The notes under the pieces were generated by a model. That model worked only from the letters and a program-made list of their open reading frames with translations. It was not told the DNA's origin and searched no databases. A DNA stretch of 63,783 bases, taken from contig JANQMH010000040.1 of assembly GCA_028280195.1 (NCBI GenBank), positions 1 through 63,783 of the forward strand, written 5' to 3'. This stretch comes from Exilibacterium sp. Lineage in GTDB: Bacteria; Pseudomonadota; Gammaproteobacteria; Pseudomonadales; Cellvibrionaceae. Of the stretch, positions 25,162 through 33,796 are shown piece by piece; the first letter of the stretch is position 1; each line of letters begins with the position of its first letter. Made by a program: the position numbers and the translations under genes.

Positions 25162-26784
25162 CTAGCGGCCCGCCTTTTCGTTGGCTAGGGAATCAAACAA
25201 ACTGGGACTGTCGATAGGTATATAATCGACTTCTGGCAGTTCTAACTGCAGCTCTCCCACTGGAAGCATCGAAGAACTTGCGGATAGATAATCCGAAATC
25301 AACTGGCGTTTTTCCTGGCCTGCAATATAGCTCAGCTCGTGATATATATTGTGCGTTCCGCGATTTACGCTGACAACATAACCATTTTCCAAAAAGGGTT
25401 TTAGCTCAAGCGCATTCTCGTACGGAGTCGAGAAGTCAAAAGTGCCATGAATCAGTAAAACTGGTACAGATATAGGTTCAAATCGCCGAAAATCATCATC
25501 GACGTTCGGCGTTGGAGAAAAGGTCCGTGTTAGGCGATATTTCTCATTGATCTTACCGACAAAAGACTTTTTAGCTTCCTCGAGTAGATCTCGATCCCTT
25601 TCGCGACTGATTCCCAAGCTATTGTCGATCATGGGAAAAATGAGTCGCTCCTTGGCGCCTCTATTGAGGTTTTGTACTTGATATCCTAAATATCGATAGT
25701 CACCATTGGCAACCTCATGAACAAATTTTGGCAAATAAGAGACCCTTTGAAGCAGCTCTCCCTGCCCTAAACTCTTTATTGCAACGACATCCGCGAAGTC
25801 ATTTCCGTCTATGATCGTGGATGTGACGCGCCCGGGCAACGACACTTCGACGGGACTATCGTTAAGTCTGCGCTTTATTTCGTGTAAGAGCTGCAAATCA
25901 TTGCTATAGCCAGCTTGTTCATTAGCAGTATCAATGCCAGCCTCAGCAGCATCCTTGAACACGCGCTGAATCGTTGCGTCCAGCGCCGCTGGACTATCAT
26001 AAGCATGGCTTAATGGCTCTACACCAAATAGTACTGCTCGATCGACATATTCAGAATAGGCCTGCAAATATGCGAGGCTCAGCTGTGAGCCAAAACTACC
26101 TCCAAACAGAGTGATCTGATCATAACCGAGTGCTTGTCGAAGCGCTTCCAGATCATCGCGCACATGAATAATGTCATATCCGGCAAGATCCGCACCCTTT
26201 GCCTCATACGCTTCTTGTGCGCTCTTTATCGCATCTCTATAGGCCTGCAGCCGGCGTTCATGAGACTGCGGCCGAGTGCCGTCGGTATCATGCCGATAAG
26301 CGATCAGATTCGGTGAAAAAGGAAGGCGCGGCGCACCCCTATGATTGATGAAAATGAGATCCCTATTTCCACCAACCAAATCTATAACAGAACGGGCCCA
26401 ATCTGTTTCCAGGCCAGGATAACCTGTATAAAGTGCGGATCCACAGTCATAAGGCGTCAAGGCCGAGCCGGGACCGCCTGGGATATATAGCACTGGCGAA
26501 CGGCCGCTAGCCGATAGAGCGGGGACACGGACAAAATACAAAGGAAGCTGCCTTGCATTGTCTGCGGCGCGGTTTTCGGGAACAAACAAAAGCCCCTCTT
26601 CAATATCCACTCGACGGCCATCATTAAAGATAATTTCCCTCTCTATCTTAATGATATCGCTGTGTGGACCGATTGTGCATGATGAGCTGATCAGAAGAAA
26701 ACACACAATGAGCCAAATTCTACTACGCAACACGTCAATCACCATTCTTTTGCGACCCCCAACTTCCTCAAGAACCATATTCAT
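25162..26784 (-). CDS. S33-type alpha/beta-hydrolase peptidase, exported
   Basis: A proline-iminopeptidase/TAP-like hydrolase of 540 residues. The oxyanion motif is YIPGGPGSA, the nucleophile elbow is LFGGSFGSQLSLAY, the acid lies in LIHGTFDFSTPYENA, and the catalytic His is in NRGTHNIYHE. The N-terminus has a hydrophobic segment ending ISSSC, a poor lipobox but a likely export signal. The start ATG at 26784 overlaps the upstream stop (TGATG); an ATG at 26745 would put the signal peptide at the very N-terminus and may be real. It is the last gene of the ten-gene island operon and probably removes N-terminal residues from a peptide substrate in the periplasm. Confidence 0.88.
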   Translation of the reverse strand: MNMVLEEVGGRKRMVIDVLRSRIWLIVCFLLISSSCTIGPHSDIIKIEREIIFNDGRRVDIEEGLLFVPENRAADNARQLPLYFVRVPALSASGRSPVLYIPGGPGSALTPYDCGSALYTGYPGLETDWARSVIDLVGGNRDLIFINHRGAPRLPFSPNLIAYRHDTDGTRPQSHERRLQAYRDAIKSAQEAYEAKGADLAGYDIIHVRDDLEALRQALGYDQITLFGGSFGSQLSLAYLQAYSEYVDRAVLFGVEPLSHAYDSPAALDATIQRVFKDAAEAGIDTANEQAGYSNDLQLLHEIKRRLNDSPVEVSLPGRVTSTIIDGNDFADVVAIKSLGQGELLQRVSYLPKFVHEVANGDYRYLGYQVQNLNRGAKERLIFPMIDNSLGISRERDRDLLEEAKKSFVGKINEKYRLTRTFSPTPNVDDDFRRFEPISVPVLLIHGTFDFSTPYENALELKPFLENGYVVSVNRGTHNIYHELSYIAGQEKRQLISDYLSASSSMLPVGELQLELPEVDYIPIDSPSLFDSLANEKAGR

Positions 26785-28427
26785 CAATGAATATCAGACT
26801 TCGCCTTGGTACAGCGATTCAGCAAAACACCGTTTAGTTCAATATGACCTTTGTCCGCCGTGTAAACAACCAGCCGATTCTCATTGCGAGGACCGTTCCA
26901 ATTCAACTGATAGTGAAAACCACCGAGTGCCATTAAAGTACCTGTCCGTTCCGGGCCTTGATCAAGGCTGTACTGATCTTGTCCAGACTTTCTAATAGTC
27001 ACTTCACCGTATGCAGCGTGGCAGTAGCGTCCTACGATCTTTTCGTCGTCGCCCTCGATTGCTGGAAGACTGGTTTTGATTTCATGCCAATGTTCGTTGT
27101 CTTGTTCTTGCCCAAGTCTGTGAACCGCCTTCGCATACTCTTCCCACTCGGCCTCTGGCAAACCTAATAGACGATCCAAAACCGTAAAAAGAATTGCTTC
27201 GACGATATTTCCCTTAGAATGATTATAGTTGGTCAGCACAATAACACCGTAGCCACGCTCCGGTAACAGAGCAATTTTGCTTCTAAAGCCTAACGACGAT
27301 CCGTCGTGCGCCACTACGTCCTGGCCGGCGTACTCACCCACATCCCAACCGTACGCATAAGCATTTTCAAAATTTTCCGCACGAGCTATTTCGACGCCGA
27401 AATCCTCACTTAATTCATTCTGCTCTGACTGTCGGATAAGAATACGGGGCTTCCACATCTCTGAGATAGTCTCAGATGAAATGAAGCTTTTCCCATTAAC
27501 GGCGCCTTTATTCAGCAACATTTTGATATAGTGCGAAAGGTCGTGTGCGCTTGACAGAACGCTTCCACTCGGAAAACCAGACGCCATTCGCCACGGTGAA
27601 CGTACTAACTGACCGTTCGCATGAACATGCGGCATCGCCACATTCGTCACGCCGGTTCGGACTTCACTATCGCCAGCAAAGGGGGAGAGCAATTCGCATT
27701 CATGACAGGCTGTTATCGCATCAATTCTGATTGCATCGACATATACCGGAATACTGCGATTCATCCCCAATGGATCAAATAAACGGCTTTGTACTGCTTT
27801 GCGCCAACTGCCTGCAAATTCAGCAGCAATCAGCCCGGAAATGCTAAATGTCCAATTACAATAGTTATACTCGGTACGAAAATCACTGGTAAAAGGCAGA
27901 TGACTGTGTAGCTCTAAAGCCCGCCGCAGGGTCATCCGGGGGATGTCTTCGAACCAGTCGTTGCATTCAACACCCACCCGATGGGTGAGAGTGTCAGCGA
28001 TGGTCAGCAATTGGGTTGCGTGCGGATCACTAAACTCCAGCCACGGCAAGTGGCTTTTAACGCGGTCATTCCACGTCAGTTTTCCATCATCAACAAGTGT
28101 ACCTAAAATAGCAGCGGACATCGCTTTCGTATTTGAATTGATCAGAAAAAGCGTACTCTCGTCCACCAAATCGGGCCGGCCAATGTCTACAACACCAAAG
28201 CCTTTCTCAAATAGAATGGCGTCACGATTAACAATCGCGATGGCAATACCCGGAATCGGCCAGCTTTGGCGCATCCCCTCAACTTTAGCCTCAAGGTAAT
28301 CGATCGATGATTGAGATAAGCCCGGATCAGAAGAAAAAACTGTTTTATCGGCAGAAAGTGTACAGCTTATGCAGAAAAAAGCGACGAGCACAGCACCCAT
28401 CTTTTTGAGAAAACCGGTTAAGACCAT
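26784..28427 (-). CDS. Serine beta-lactamase-fold hydrolase (S12-like), lipoprotein
   Basis: A 547-residue class-C beta-lactamase/S12-type hydrolase. The catalytic SxxK is in LINSNTKAMSA, the second motif is EYNYCNWTFS (YxN), and the third is HDGSSLGFRS in place of KTG/HxG. A C-terminal domain of ~110 residues after position 430 is outside the core. The signal region ends FFCISCTLS, consistent with a lipoprotein. Family members are esterases, D-aminopeptidases or MlrB-type peptidases; true beta-lactamase activity is unlikely. AGGAGAG lies five bases before the ATG. It is ninth in the island operon and overlaps the S33 gene by one base. Confidence 0.88.
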   Translation of the reverse strand: MVLTGFLKKMGAVLVAFFCISCTLSADKTVFSSDPGLSQSSIDYLEAKVEGMRQSWPIPGIAIAIVNRDAILFEKGFGVVDIGRPDLVDESTLFLINSNTKAMSAAILGTLVDDGKLTWNDRVKSHLPWLEFSDPHATQLLTIADTLTHRVGVECNDWFEDIPRMTLRRALELHSHLPFTSDFRTEYNYCNWTFSISGLIAAEFAGSWRKAVQSRLFDPLGMNRSIPVYVDAIRIDAITACHECELLSPFAGDSEVRTGVTNVAMPHVHANGQLVRSPWRMASGFPSGSVLSSAHDLSHYIKMLLNKGAVNGKSFISSETISEMWKPRILIRQSEQNELSEDFGVEIARAENFENAYAYGWDVGEYAGQDVVAHDGSSLGFRSKIALLPERGYGVIVLTNYNHSKGNIVEAILFTVLDRLLGLPEAEWEEYAKAVHRLGQEQDNEHWHEIKTSLPAIEGDDEKIVGRYCHAAYGEVTIRKSGQDQYSLDQGPERTGTLMALGGFHYQLNWNGPRNENRLVVYTADKGHIELNGVLLNRCTKAKSDIH

Positions 28428-28461
28428 TTATTCTCTCCTTAAAGATACAAAAACAGAACGG

Positions 28462-29607
28462 TTAGGGCGTTAGCATTTCGCCAACGAAAAGTCCGGCAAA
28501 GTTCCCGAGAACGTACCCTAACAAACCTGCCAACAAACCCGGCGCCACGAGATGACGCCAGCCCTTCGAGGATGCGAAAGCAGCCGCTATGGTTGGTCCC
28601 ATTGCCGCGGCGAGGACACCAATCGTTAAATCAGAGAATGACAGCTTAAAGACTTTTGCTGCGACTGCCGCAAACACCAGTTGAACTGTTGCAAGGACAA
28701 CGATAAACAAGAAAATTTTTGGACCGTAAGCAATCACGGCCTCTAGTTGCGCACCGGCGAAGGCTGACAGAAAGACGAGATAGAACAAGAACATGCCAAT
28801 ATCGAAAGCATAGGGACGACGGCGGCCAACATTGGGAAAAACCTGCGCAAACAAAATCGATAGCACCGTCACCACGAGAATGGGTGCAGAGCCGATATCA
28901 AGCACCTCCCCAACGAGGACGCCTACCGCAAGAATAGAAAATGATATTGCCATGAGAAGGGCGAAATCGGCGGCCGTCGCTTCGACCTTTTCTGGAGCAG
29001 ACATTGCCTCGACAGTTGCTGGTTCGTCGCGATCTTCTGTTTGTAAGGCGAAACGTCGGGTAACAATGGCGATACCGGACAAAACACTTAGTACTGCGAT
29101 TAGAATTGGGCCAAACAGGTTATCTGCCGCCAATGTTGCCGCCAGGAGAGAGCCGTTATCCAGTTCCAGCGCCTGTGCAACTGCCCCAAAATTAACAGCG
29201 CCGCCGATATAGGAGGCAGTCAAGGTGCCGGCGACCGCCGCATCGCCCCCGCCTGTATCAAGAATAGGAAAGGCAGCGAAGGCTCCCGCTACAACGCCTG
29301 CGCTTGCGAATAAAAACGTGATCAGGACCGCTCCCGTTCTTGTCAAAATCGCTTTCAAGTTGGCGGACAAAAGAACCAGCGGCAAGCCCAACATGAGTGC
29401 ATATGTCCACAACGTATCATACAAAGGTGCAGTAAACGGAATAATCGAGAGGTTTGATAAAACTGGCGGTATAACGAACAGTAATACGGAGCCACTCAAG
29501 AACGGGTTCTTCGTGACCTTATCGATATAGAAAAGGGCGGCTGCGATTGCCGAAAAGAGCGCCAGTAACAAATAGGTCTGATCAGCATTAATAAGCGGTG
29601 GCGTCAT
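28462..29607 (-). CDS. DUF819 family membrane protein
   Basis: A 381-residue inner-membrane protein with about ten or more hydrophobic helices and a glycine-rich repeat typical of DUF819 (YjcL-like), for example TASYIGGAVNFGAVAQAL and ADNLFGPILIAVLSV. A charged loop (~190-220, LQTEDRDEPATVEA) separates two halves, which look like an inverted duplication as in secondary transporters. Transport function for DUF819 is inferred only. It overlaps the M81 gene by four bases; within this operon it is the sole candidate inner-membrane importer. Confidence 0.85.
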   Translation of the reverse strand: MTPPLINADQTYLLLALFSAIAAALFYIDKVTKNPFLSGSVLLFVIPPVLSNLSIIPFTAPLYDTLWTYALMLGLPLVLLSANLKAILTRTGAVLITFLFASAGVVAGAFAAFPILDTGGGDAAVAGTLTASYIGGAVNFGAVAQALELDNGSLLAATLAADNLFGPILIAVLSVLSGIAIVTRRFALQTEDRDEPATVEAMSAPEKVEATAADFALLMAISFSILAVGVLVGEVLDIGSAPILVVTVLSILFAQVFPNVGRRRPYAFDIGMFLFYLVFLSAFAGAQLEAVIAYGPKIFLFIVVLATVQLVFAAVAAKVFKLSFSDLTIGVLAAAMGPTIAAAFASSKGWRHLVAPGLLAGLLGYVLGNFAGLFVGEMLTP

Positions 29608-31148
29608 GCGGACATTCCCTCAGTTTTGCGTTGTTGTTTTTGTTGTGGCTGAAGCGGCCCGCCGACGCCTAATTCAACACCATTGCGGAGCCGGTCAAAG
29701 GTCAATGTGGATAGGTCAGCAATAAGTTCGCCAGGCGCGAGCGCCAGCAGAATATCTTCGGCAAGCGGTGCAAAGTCCGCTCTAAAATGGGCTGTCGACT
29801 TCACCACGATGATAGTTGCCACGGTCGGCTCAACACCAACACACCGCAGCATTTCAAGGTCAGCCAATTGACAGCGGCCGGATGAAACAACAACGACGAT
29901 ATCACTGCCTTTTTCCGTGATCCGAACAGCAGCCATCGGCCCCAAGCTGGGATTAACATTCTTAAAAAACTCACCGGTACAGACAAATTCTCCATCCCCA
30001 CACTCCAGCACTTCGCATGCGACGTTGACAGGTTCATCTGTCTGCAGACCGTGCTTGCCGCCAATCTGCGCCTTGATGCTCACGCCGACCCCCGCCTCAT
30101 GAGCCTGTCGCGCCGTATCAGGATCAAAGATCAAACCGATAACTGCGCCGCGAGCGCTCTGCTCGATCAACGCTCGCAGCATGCCGGTGCTGTCCGAGCT
30201 GGCTCCGCCGCCAGAGTTGTCCTGGACATCGCCGACAACAACAGGCCGTTTGGCTTTTTGGCTAATCTCGATAGCTCGCCGAACGGCGTCCCTGGGTTGA
30301 AATGCTTCCAGCTTAAAGTCCGCCTTGTGCGTATCAAAGGATGCTTCCAGCTTTCCCAAAGCGCTCTCAACCATGGACTGGTTTATGCCGTAAGCCAGGA
30401 ATGACGCGCCAGCATCAGCAATATCCGCCATTTGGAACCCCATCAAAAAAGAGCAGATAGCGCCTGTCTCCCCTTCAATCGCACCAAGCGCGTCGTACAC
30501 CGCCGCCGCGGCCGGCAAATCCGTCGCCTGCATAGGCATCGCGATAAGATAGGGTAGCTGGCGTAGTCCTTTTGCAGGACGTTGTCCTCCACGAACGATG
30601 TCAAGCAATTGCTTAGCGGCTTTCTCGCCCGTCTCGAAAAAATCCGTATGGGGGTATTTCCGGCATGAGTACAGCAAGTCCGATCGAGCGACCATTTGCT
30701 CCGTAATGTTTCCATGTAGATCAAGCGACGCCACAATTGGAATATCGTCGCCCACTTCTTGACGAACCCGTGCGAGCAATTCCCCTTCCGCGTCCTCAAA
30801 GCTCTCGGTTACCATCGCGCCATGTAGATCGAGGAATACTGCATCCACCGGCATCGCAGCTCGGATACCTTCGATAAGTTCGGTTGCGATCCTCTCAAAC
30901 GCCCCATCTTCCACATAGCCTTGCGGGCCCGCCTCGCACCACAACAATGGGGCGATGTCCACATGTTCCCGCTCGAAGACATCTAACGCCCCCGAGATAG
31001 GGATGTTCAGCCCTCGCATTACCTCCAACAGCGCGGCGCCACAGGTCAGCGGAGGATTGGGAACACCGTTGACAAAGTCGTCTAGGGTCGTGCGTTTTTC
31101 AACAAATGTATTTGTTTCGTGAATGAACCCGCCGACGGCAATACGCAT
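29604..31148 (-). CDS. M81-family metallohydrolase (MlrC-like)
   Basis: A 514-residue member of the M81 family, named after MlrC, which cleaves the linearised microcystin tetrapeptide. The N-terminus RIAVGGFIHETNTF, VDAVFLDLHGAMVTE, IVASLDLHGNIT and the segment VVVGDVQDNSGGGASSDSTG carry the expected Asp/His metal ligands. It lacks a signal peptide, so it acts in the cytoplasm. M81 proteins are widespread and most have unknown substrates, so microcystin itself should not be assumed. It lies five bases after the serine hydrolase gene. Confidence 0.9.
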   Translation of the reverse strand: MRIAVGGFIHETNTFVEKRTTLDDFVNGVPNPPLTCGAALLEVMRGLNIPISGALDVFEREHVDIAPLLWCEAGPQGYVEDGAFERIATELIEGIRAAMPVDAVFLDLHGAMVTESFEDAEGELLARVRQEVGDDIPIVASLDLHGNITEQMVARSDLLYSCRKYPHTDFFETGEKAAKQLLDIVRGGQRPAKGLRQLPYLIAMPMQATDLPAAAAVYDALGAIEGETGAICSFLMGFQMADIADAGASFLAYGINQSMVESALGKLEASFDTHKADFKLEAFQPRDAVRRAIEISQKAKRPVVVGDVQDNSGGGASSDSTGMLRALIEQSARGAVIGLIFDPDTARQAHEAGVGVSIKAQIGGKHGLQTDEPVNVACEVLECGDGEFVCTGEFFKNVNPSLGPMAAVRITEKGSDIVVVVSSGRCQLADLEMLRCVGVEPTVATIIVVKSTAHFRADFAPLAEDILLALAPGELIADLSTLTFDRLRNGVELGVGGPLQPQQKQQRKTEGMSA

Positions 31149-31153
31149 ATTGC

Positions 31154-32944
31154 CTACTCCTGCGGAACCATGCGGCTATCAATCCAACTGCGTTCAAACG
31201 GCGCCCCGTTTAAAATCGCATAGACGGCAGTTTCTCCAAGAAGCACGAACTCGACGATATTTTTATCGTCACCATCGTCCAGCAAAAACGCTAAGCGGGA
31301 TTTTTCGTCCAAATTTGGCATACGTTTTAACTGAGCTTCTCCATCCCACCAGTAGGACCGACGATAAAGCTTGCCATTGCGGGCATAGACCTCAAACCCA
31401 TGGGGCGCCGCCGAATCGTTGCGGTAGTGACCAATTAGACCCTGCCATTCCGGTGGCAGAGGCTTTTGCCGCGGCAGCGTTGCATCGTCCCGAACAAAGA
31501 GGTCCGGCCCCACCACCAGAGACGCAATCCCTCCTTCTTCGGTGCGGCGGAAATCAAACAGATAACGTCCCGGCGCCTCACCGCTTCGAACGAGTGCGTC
31601 ACGATGATAGTCGAAACTGTGCTCCACGGGCTGCTTCTGCCCGTCATGAACCAAATATAGTCGATCCTTTTGCGCCGAGAACACTAGCTGGCGACCGCCA
31701 TATGTTTTCCATATGCCAGCATAATCATCCGCATTTGATACTGTAGTGATTGCCTGAATATCAGCATCCCCAGCATCATAGTCAGACAAAGGTTTTCGAC
31801 CATTAGCGTGGGCGTAGGCGGCCTCAAACAATCGATAGCTTAAATCTGCGGCATCACACCGATTAACGCTGTTAACGAACGCAGCAATCCCAAATCCAAG
31901 CTCTGGCGCCACAAACATTGACGTACGGCCGCCAGCCCAAGTGCCCGAGTGGCCGACAATCTTTTTGCCGTTCTTCAGGGTGATATATCGCACGCCTTGG
32001 GCTTGATCATAGGAATCCCCTGGTGCTGTGATTTCAGCGAAGTCAGAAAATGTTTTCTCACGCATCAACTGAACATCTCCGACGCTTCCACGCCCCAGGA
32101 GCAAACGCCCCAATATCGCTAAATCAAACAATGTAGAGGTTACCCCAGCCGCCAAATGTTCGAACCGAGGCCGAACCACAGGCGCCAACGGCGTCGCCAT
32201 ATTGAAAACGAGGTCATAACGACTCGGCATATATTGAGTGGCCAATGTTGGATCAAAAGGATCAGCCCCCAACATGGTCTTTTCCATCCGCAACGGCTCA
32301 GTAATACGTTGGCGCACCATTTCATCTAAAGATCTTCCATCCAATGCCTCAAATATGACGCCTGCAATCGCAAAGGCGGTATTAGAGTACGATCGCTTCC
32401 CCTCTTCGCCGGGAGGGAATACAAAATGAATGTTCGGCGCGTCAAGCGCATTTGCGATCCCAGTTGCGAGATGCTCATTCTCATGCGGTAAACCGGACGT
32501 ATGGCTTAGAAGTTGACGTGTGGTGATGATCGTCTGATAGTCGTTTCGAAAACTGACCGCCGGTAGATACTGATCAATAGATTTGTCGAGATCGAGTTTT
32601 CCCTCTTCCACCAATTGCATCGCGATAATGCCGGCGAAAATCTTGGAAATGGAATGGATCGTTGTCCGCGTATCTTCTTTATACCGTCTCTTCAGCTCTA
32701 TATTTTCATATCCATGGCGGAAAAAACGTGTTTCCTTGCTCGTGTCGAAGATAAGCAATCCTCCCCCTGGAGTGTTTGTTTTATCGACACATTGTTGCAG
32801 ATAGGATTTTGTGACTTTAGAGTAGGTACGCGAAAAATGCGTTTCTTGAGCTAAAGCGTTACTATCAATAAAAGCTGTAGCGACAATAACAGCTGCGAAA
32901 GCTGCTGATCCTCTGAGATAGCGTTTTGTTATCCAAATTTTCAT
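31154..32944 (-). CDS. Serine beta-lactamase-fold hydrolase (S12-like), periplasmic
   Basis: A 596-residue S12-type hydrolase with a cleavable signal (ending SNALAQ). SxxK is in IHSISKIFAG, YxN in KRSYSNTAFAIAG, and the third motif is KKIVGHSGTWAGGR (HSG). Residues after ~370 form a second, beta-rich domain (DYAGIWKTYGGRQLVFS and a later repeat-like QGLIGHYRNDS) seen in D-aminopeptidase/esterase relatives. It shares only the fold core with the second serine hydrolase at 26784-28427, so the two are not recent duplicates. It is sixth in the operon, three bases after the dioxygenase gene. Confidence 0.88.
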   Translation of the reverse strand: MKIWITKRYLRGSAAFAAVIVATAFIDSNALAQETHFSRTYSKVTKSYLQQCVDKTNTPGGGLLIFDTSKETRFFRHGYENIELKRRYKEDTRTTIHSISKIFAGIIAMQLVEEGKLDLDKSIDQYLPAVSFRNDYQTIITTRQLLSHTSGLPHENEHLATGIANALDAPNIHFVFPPGEEGKRSYSNTAFAIAGVIFEALDGRSLDEMVRQRITEPLRMEKTMLGADPFDPTLATQYMPSRYDLVFNMATPLAPVVRPRFEHLAAGVTSTLFDLAILGRLLLGRGSVGDVQLMREKTFSDFAEITAPGDSYDQAQGVRYITLKNGKKIVGHSGTWAGGRTSMFVAPELGFGIAAFVNSVNRCDAADLSYRLFEAAYAHANGRKPLSDYDAGDADIQAITTVSNADDYAGIWKTYGGRQLVFSAQKDRLYLVHDGQKQPVEHSFDYHRDALVRSGEAPGRYLFDFRRTEEGGIASLVVGPDLFVRDDATLPRQKPLPPEWQGLIGHYRNDSAAPHGFEVYARNGKLYRRSYWWDGEAQLKRMPNLDEKSRLAFLLDDGDDKNIVEFVLLGETAVYAILNGAPFERSWIDSRMVPQE

Positions 32945-32947
32945 CGA

Positions 32948-33784
32948 TCATCCAGGATTATGTAGTTTAATAGCGAGGGCGTCTACTTCCTCACGGCTCA
33001 AATCTCTTCCCGCAGCTGGGGACAAAAGAGAAAAATGTCGGTAAACATCTCTTCCGGAGAGAAGTGTCGCATATTGCTTACCTTCGACCGGGCGCGCCTT
33101 GGTCGGAATGCATCGAACTGCAAAACCGATACGGGCATCACTCGACTGGTTCCCCTGCGATCCATGAAAGATCTTGCCATGGTGCAAAGACATTTCACCG
33201 GGTTGTAACACAAGATCAACGGCGGTTTCCTCGTCCACTGACACAGCCAGCTCTTGCCCTAGAGATAGAAGGCTGCCCTGCGTATCCTTCTGGACATGCT
33301 CCACAATGTCTCCGTGATGAGATCCCGGAACAACGCGCATACACCCACTTTCCGGCGTGCTGGCGGATAAGGCGATCCATGCGGTGATTTCTTCATATTC
33401 AAGATCAAGGCCCCAATAGGTCAGATCCTGATGCCAGGCGATAAATCCTGTTGAATTTGCAGGTTTCGCGAATATCTGCGTCTCCCACACCAATACGTCC
33501 TTCCCCAACAACTGCTGAATAGACGAAATCAGCTCGCGGTTTTGAAGCAGTCTTGCCGCCCACGGAAAATAAAGGTGCGGCTGAAACTCTCTAATGTCGA
33601 AGCTCGCCGCAGCCTTATGGTCGAGGCCTAACGAATCTGCAGTAATACGCTCTTCAACGGACTCTTCGTATAGTTTTCGATACTCGGCCGCGTCCTGATC
33701 GCCCATAATGCGTAGCGGCGCCAGGAACCCCCTCTCCCTATAGTCTTCGACCTGTTGTTCTGTTAACACAGCTTTGCCTTGCAT
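32948..33784 (-). CDS. Phytanoyl-CoA dioxygenase (PhyH) family oxygenase
   Basis: A 2-oxoglutarate and Fe(II)-dependent dioxygenase of 278 residues. The facial triad is HxD in AWHQDLTYWG and the distal His in KIFHGSQGNQS; a downstream Arg (RIGFAVR) would bind 2-oxoglutarate. Other conserved segments are GCMRVVPGSHHGD and LQPGEMSLHHG. Bacterial members hydroxylate or demethylate diverse small molecules; substrate unknown. Its cosubstrate 2-oxoglutarate is the predicted end product of the same operon. It starts 12 bases after the aldehyde dehydrogenase stop. Confidence 0.9.
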   Translation of the reverse strand: MQGKAVLTEQQVEDYRERGFLAPLRIMGDQDAAEYRKLYEESVEERITADSLGLDHKAAASFDIREFQPHLYFPWAARLLQNRELISSIQQLLGKDVLVWETQIFAKPANSTGFIAWHQDLTYWGLDLEYEEITAWIALSASTPESGCMRVVPGSHHGDIVEHVQKDTQGSLLSLGQELAVSVDEETAVDLVLQPGEMSLHHGKIFHGSQGNQSSDARIGFAVRCIPTKARPVEGKQYATLLSGRDVYRHFSLLSPAAGRDLSREEVDALAIKLHNPG

Positions 33785-33796
33785 TCTAATAACGAC

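Noticed and set aside
26784-28427. Antibiotic-resistance beta-lactamase
   Set aside because: The SxxK and YxN motifs exist, but the third motif is HDG, the protein is much longer than AmpC, and the context is catabolic.
28462-31148. A complete microcystin-degradation (mlr) cluster
   Set aside because: No MlrA homologue is present, the membrane protein is DUF819 rather than the MlrD transporter type, and M81 proteins are widespread.
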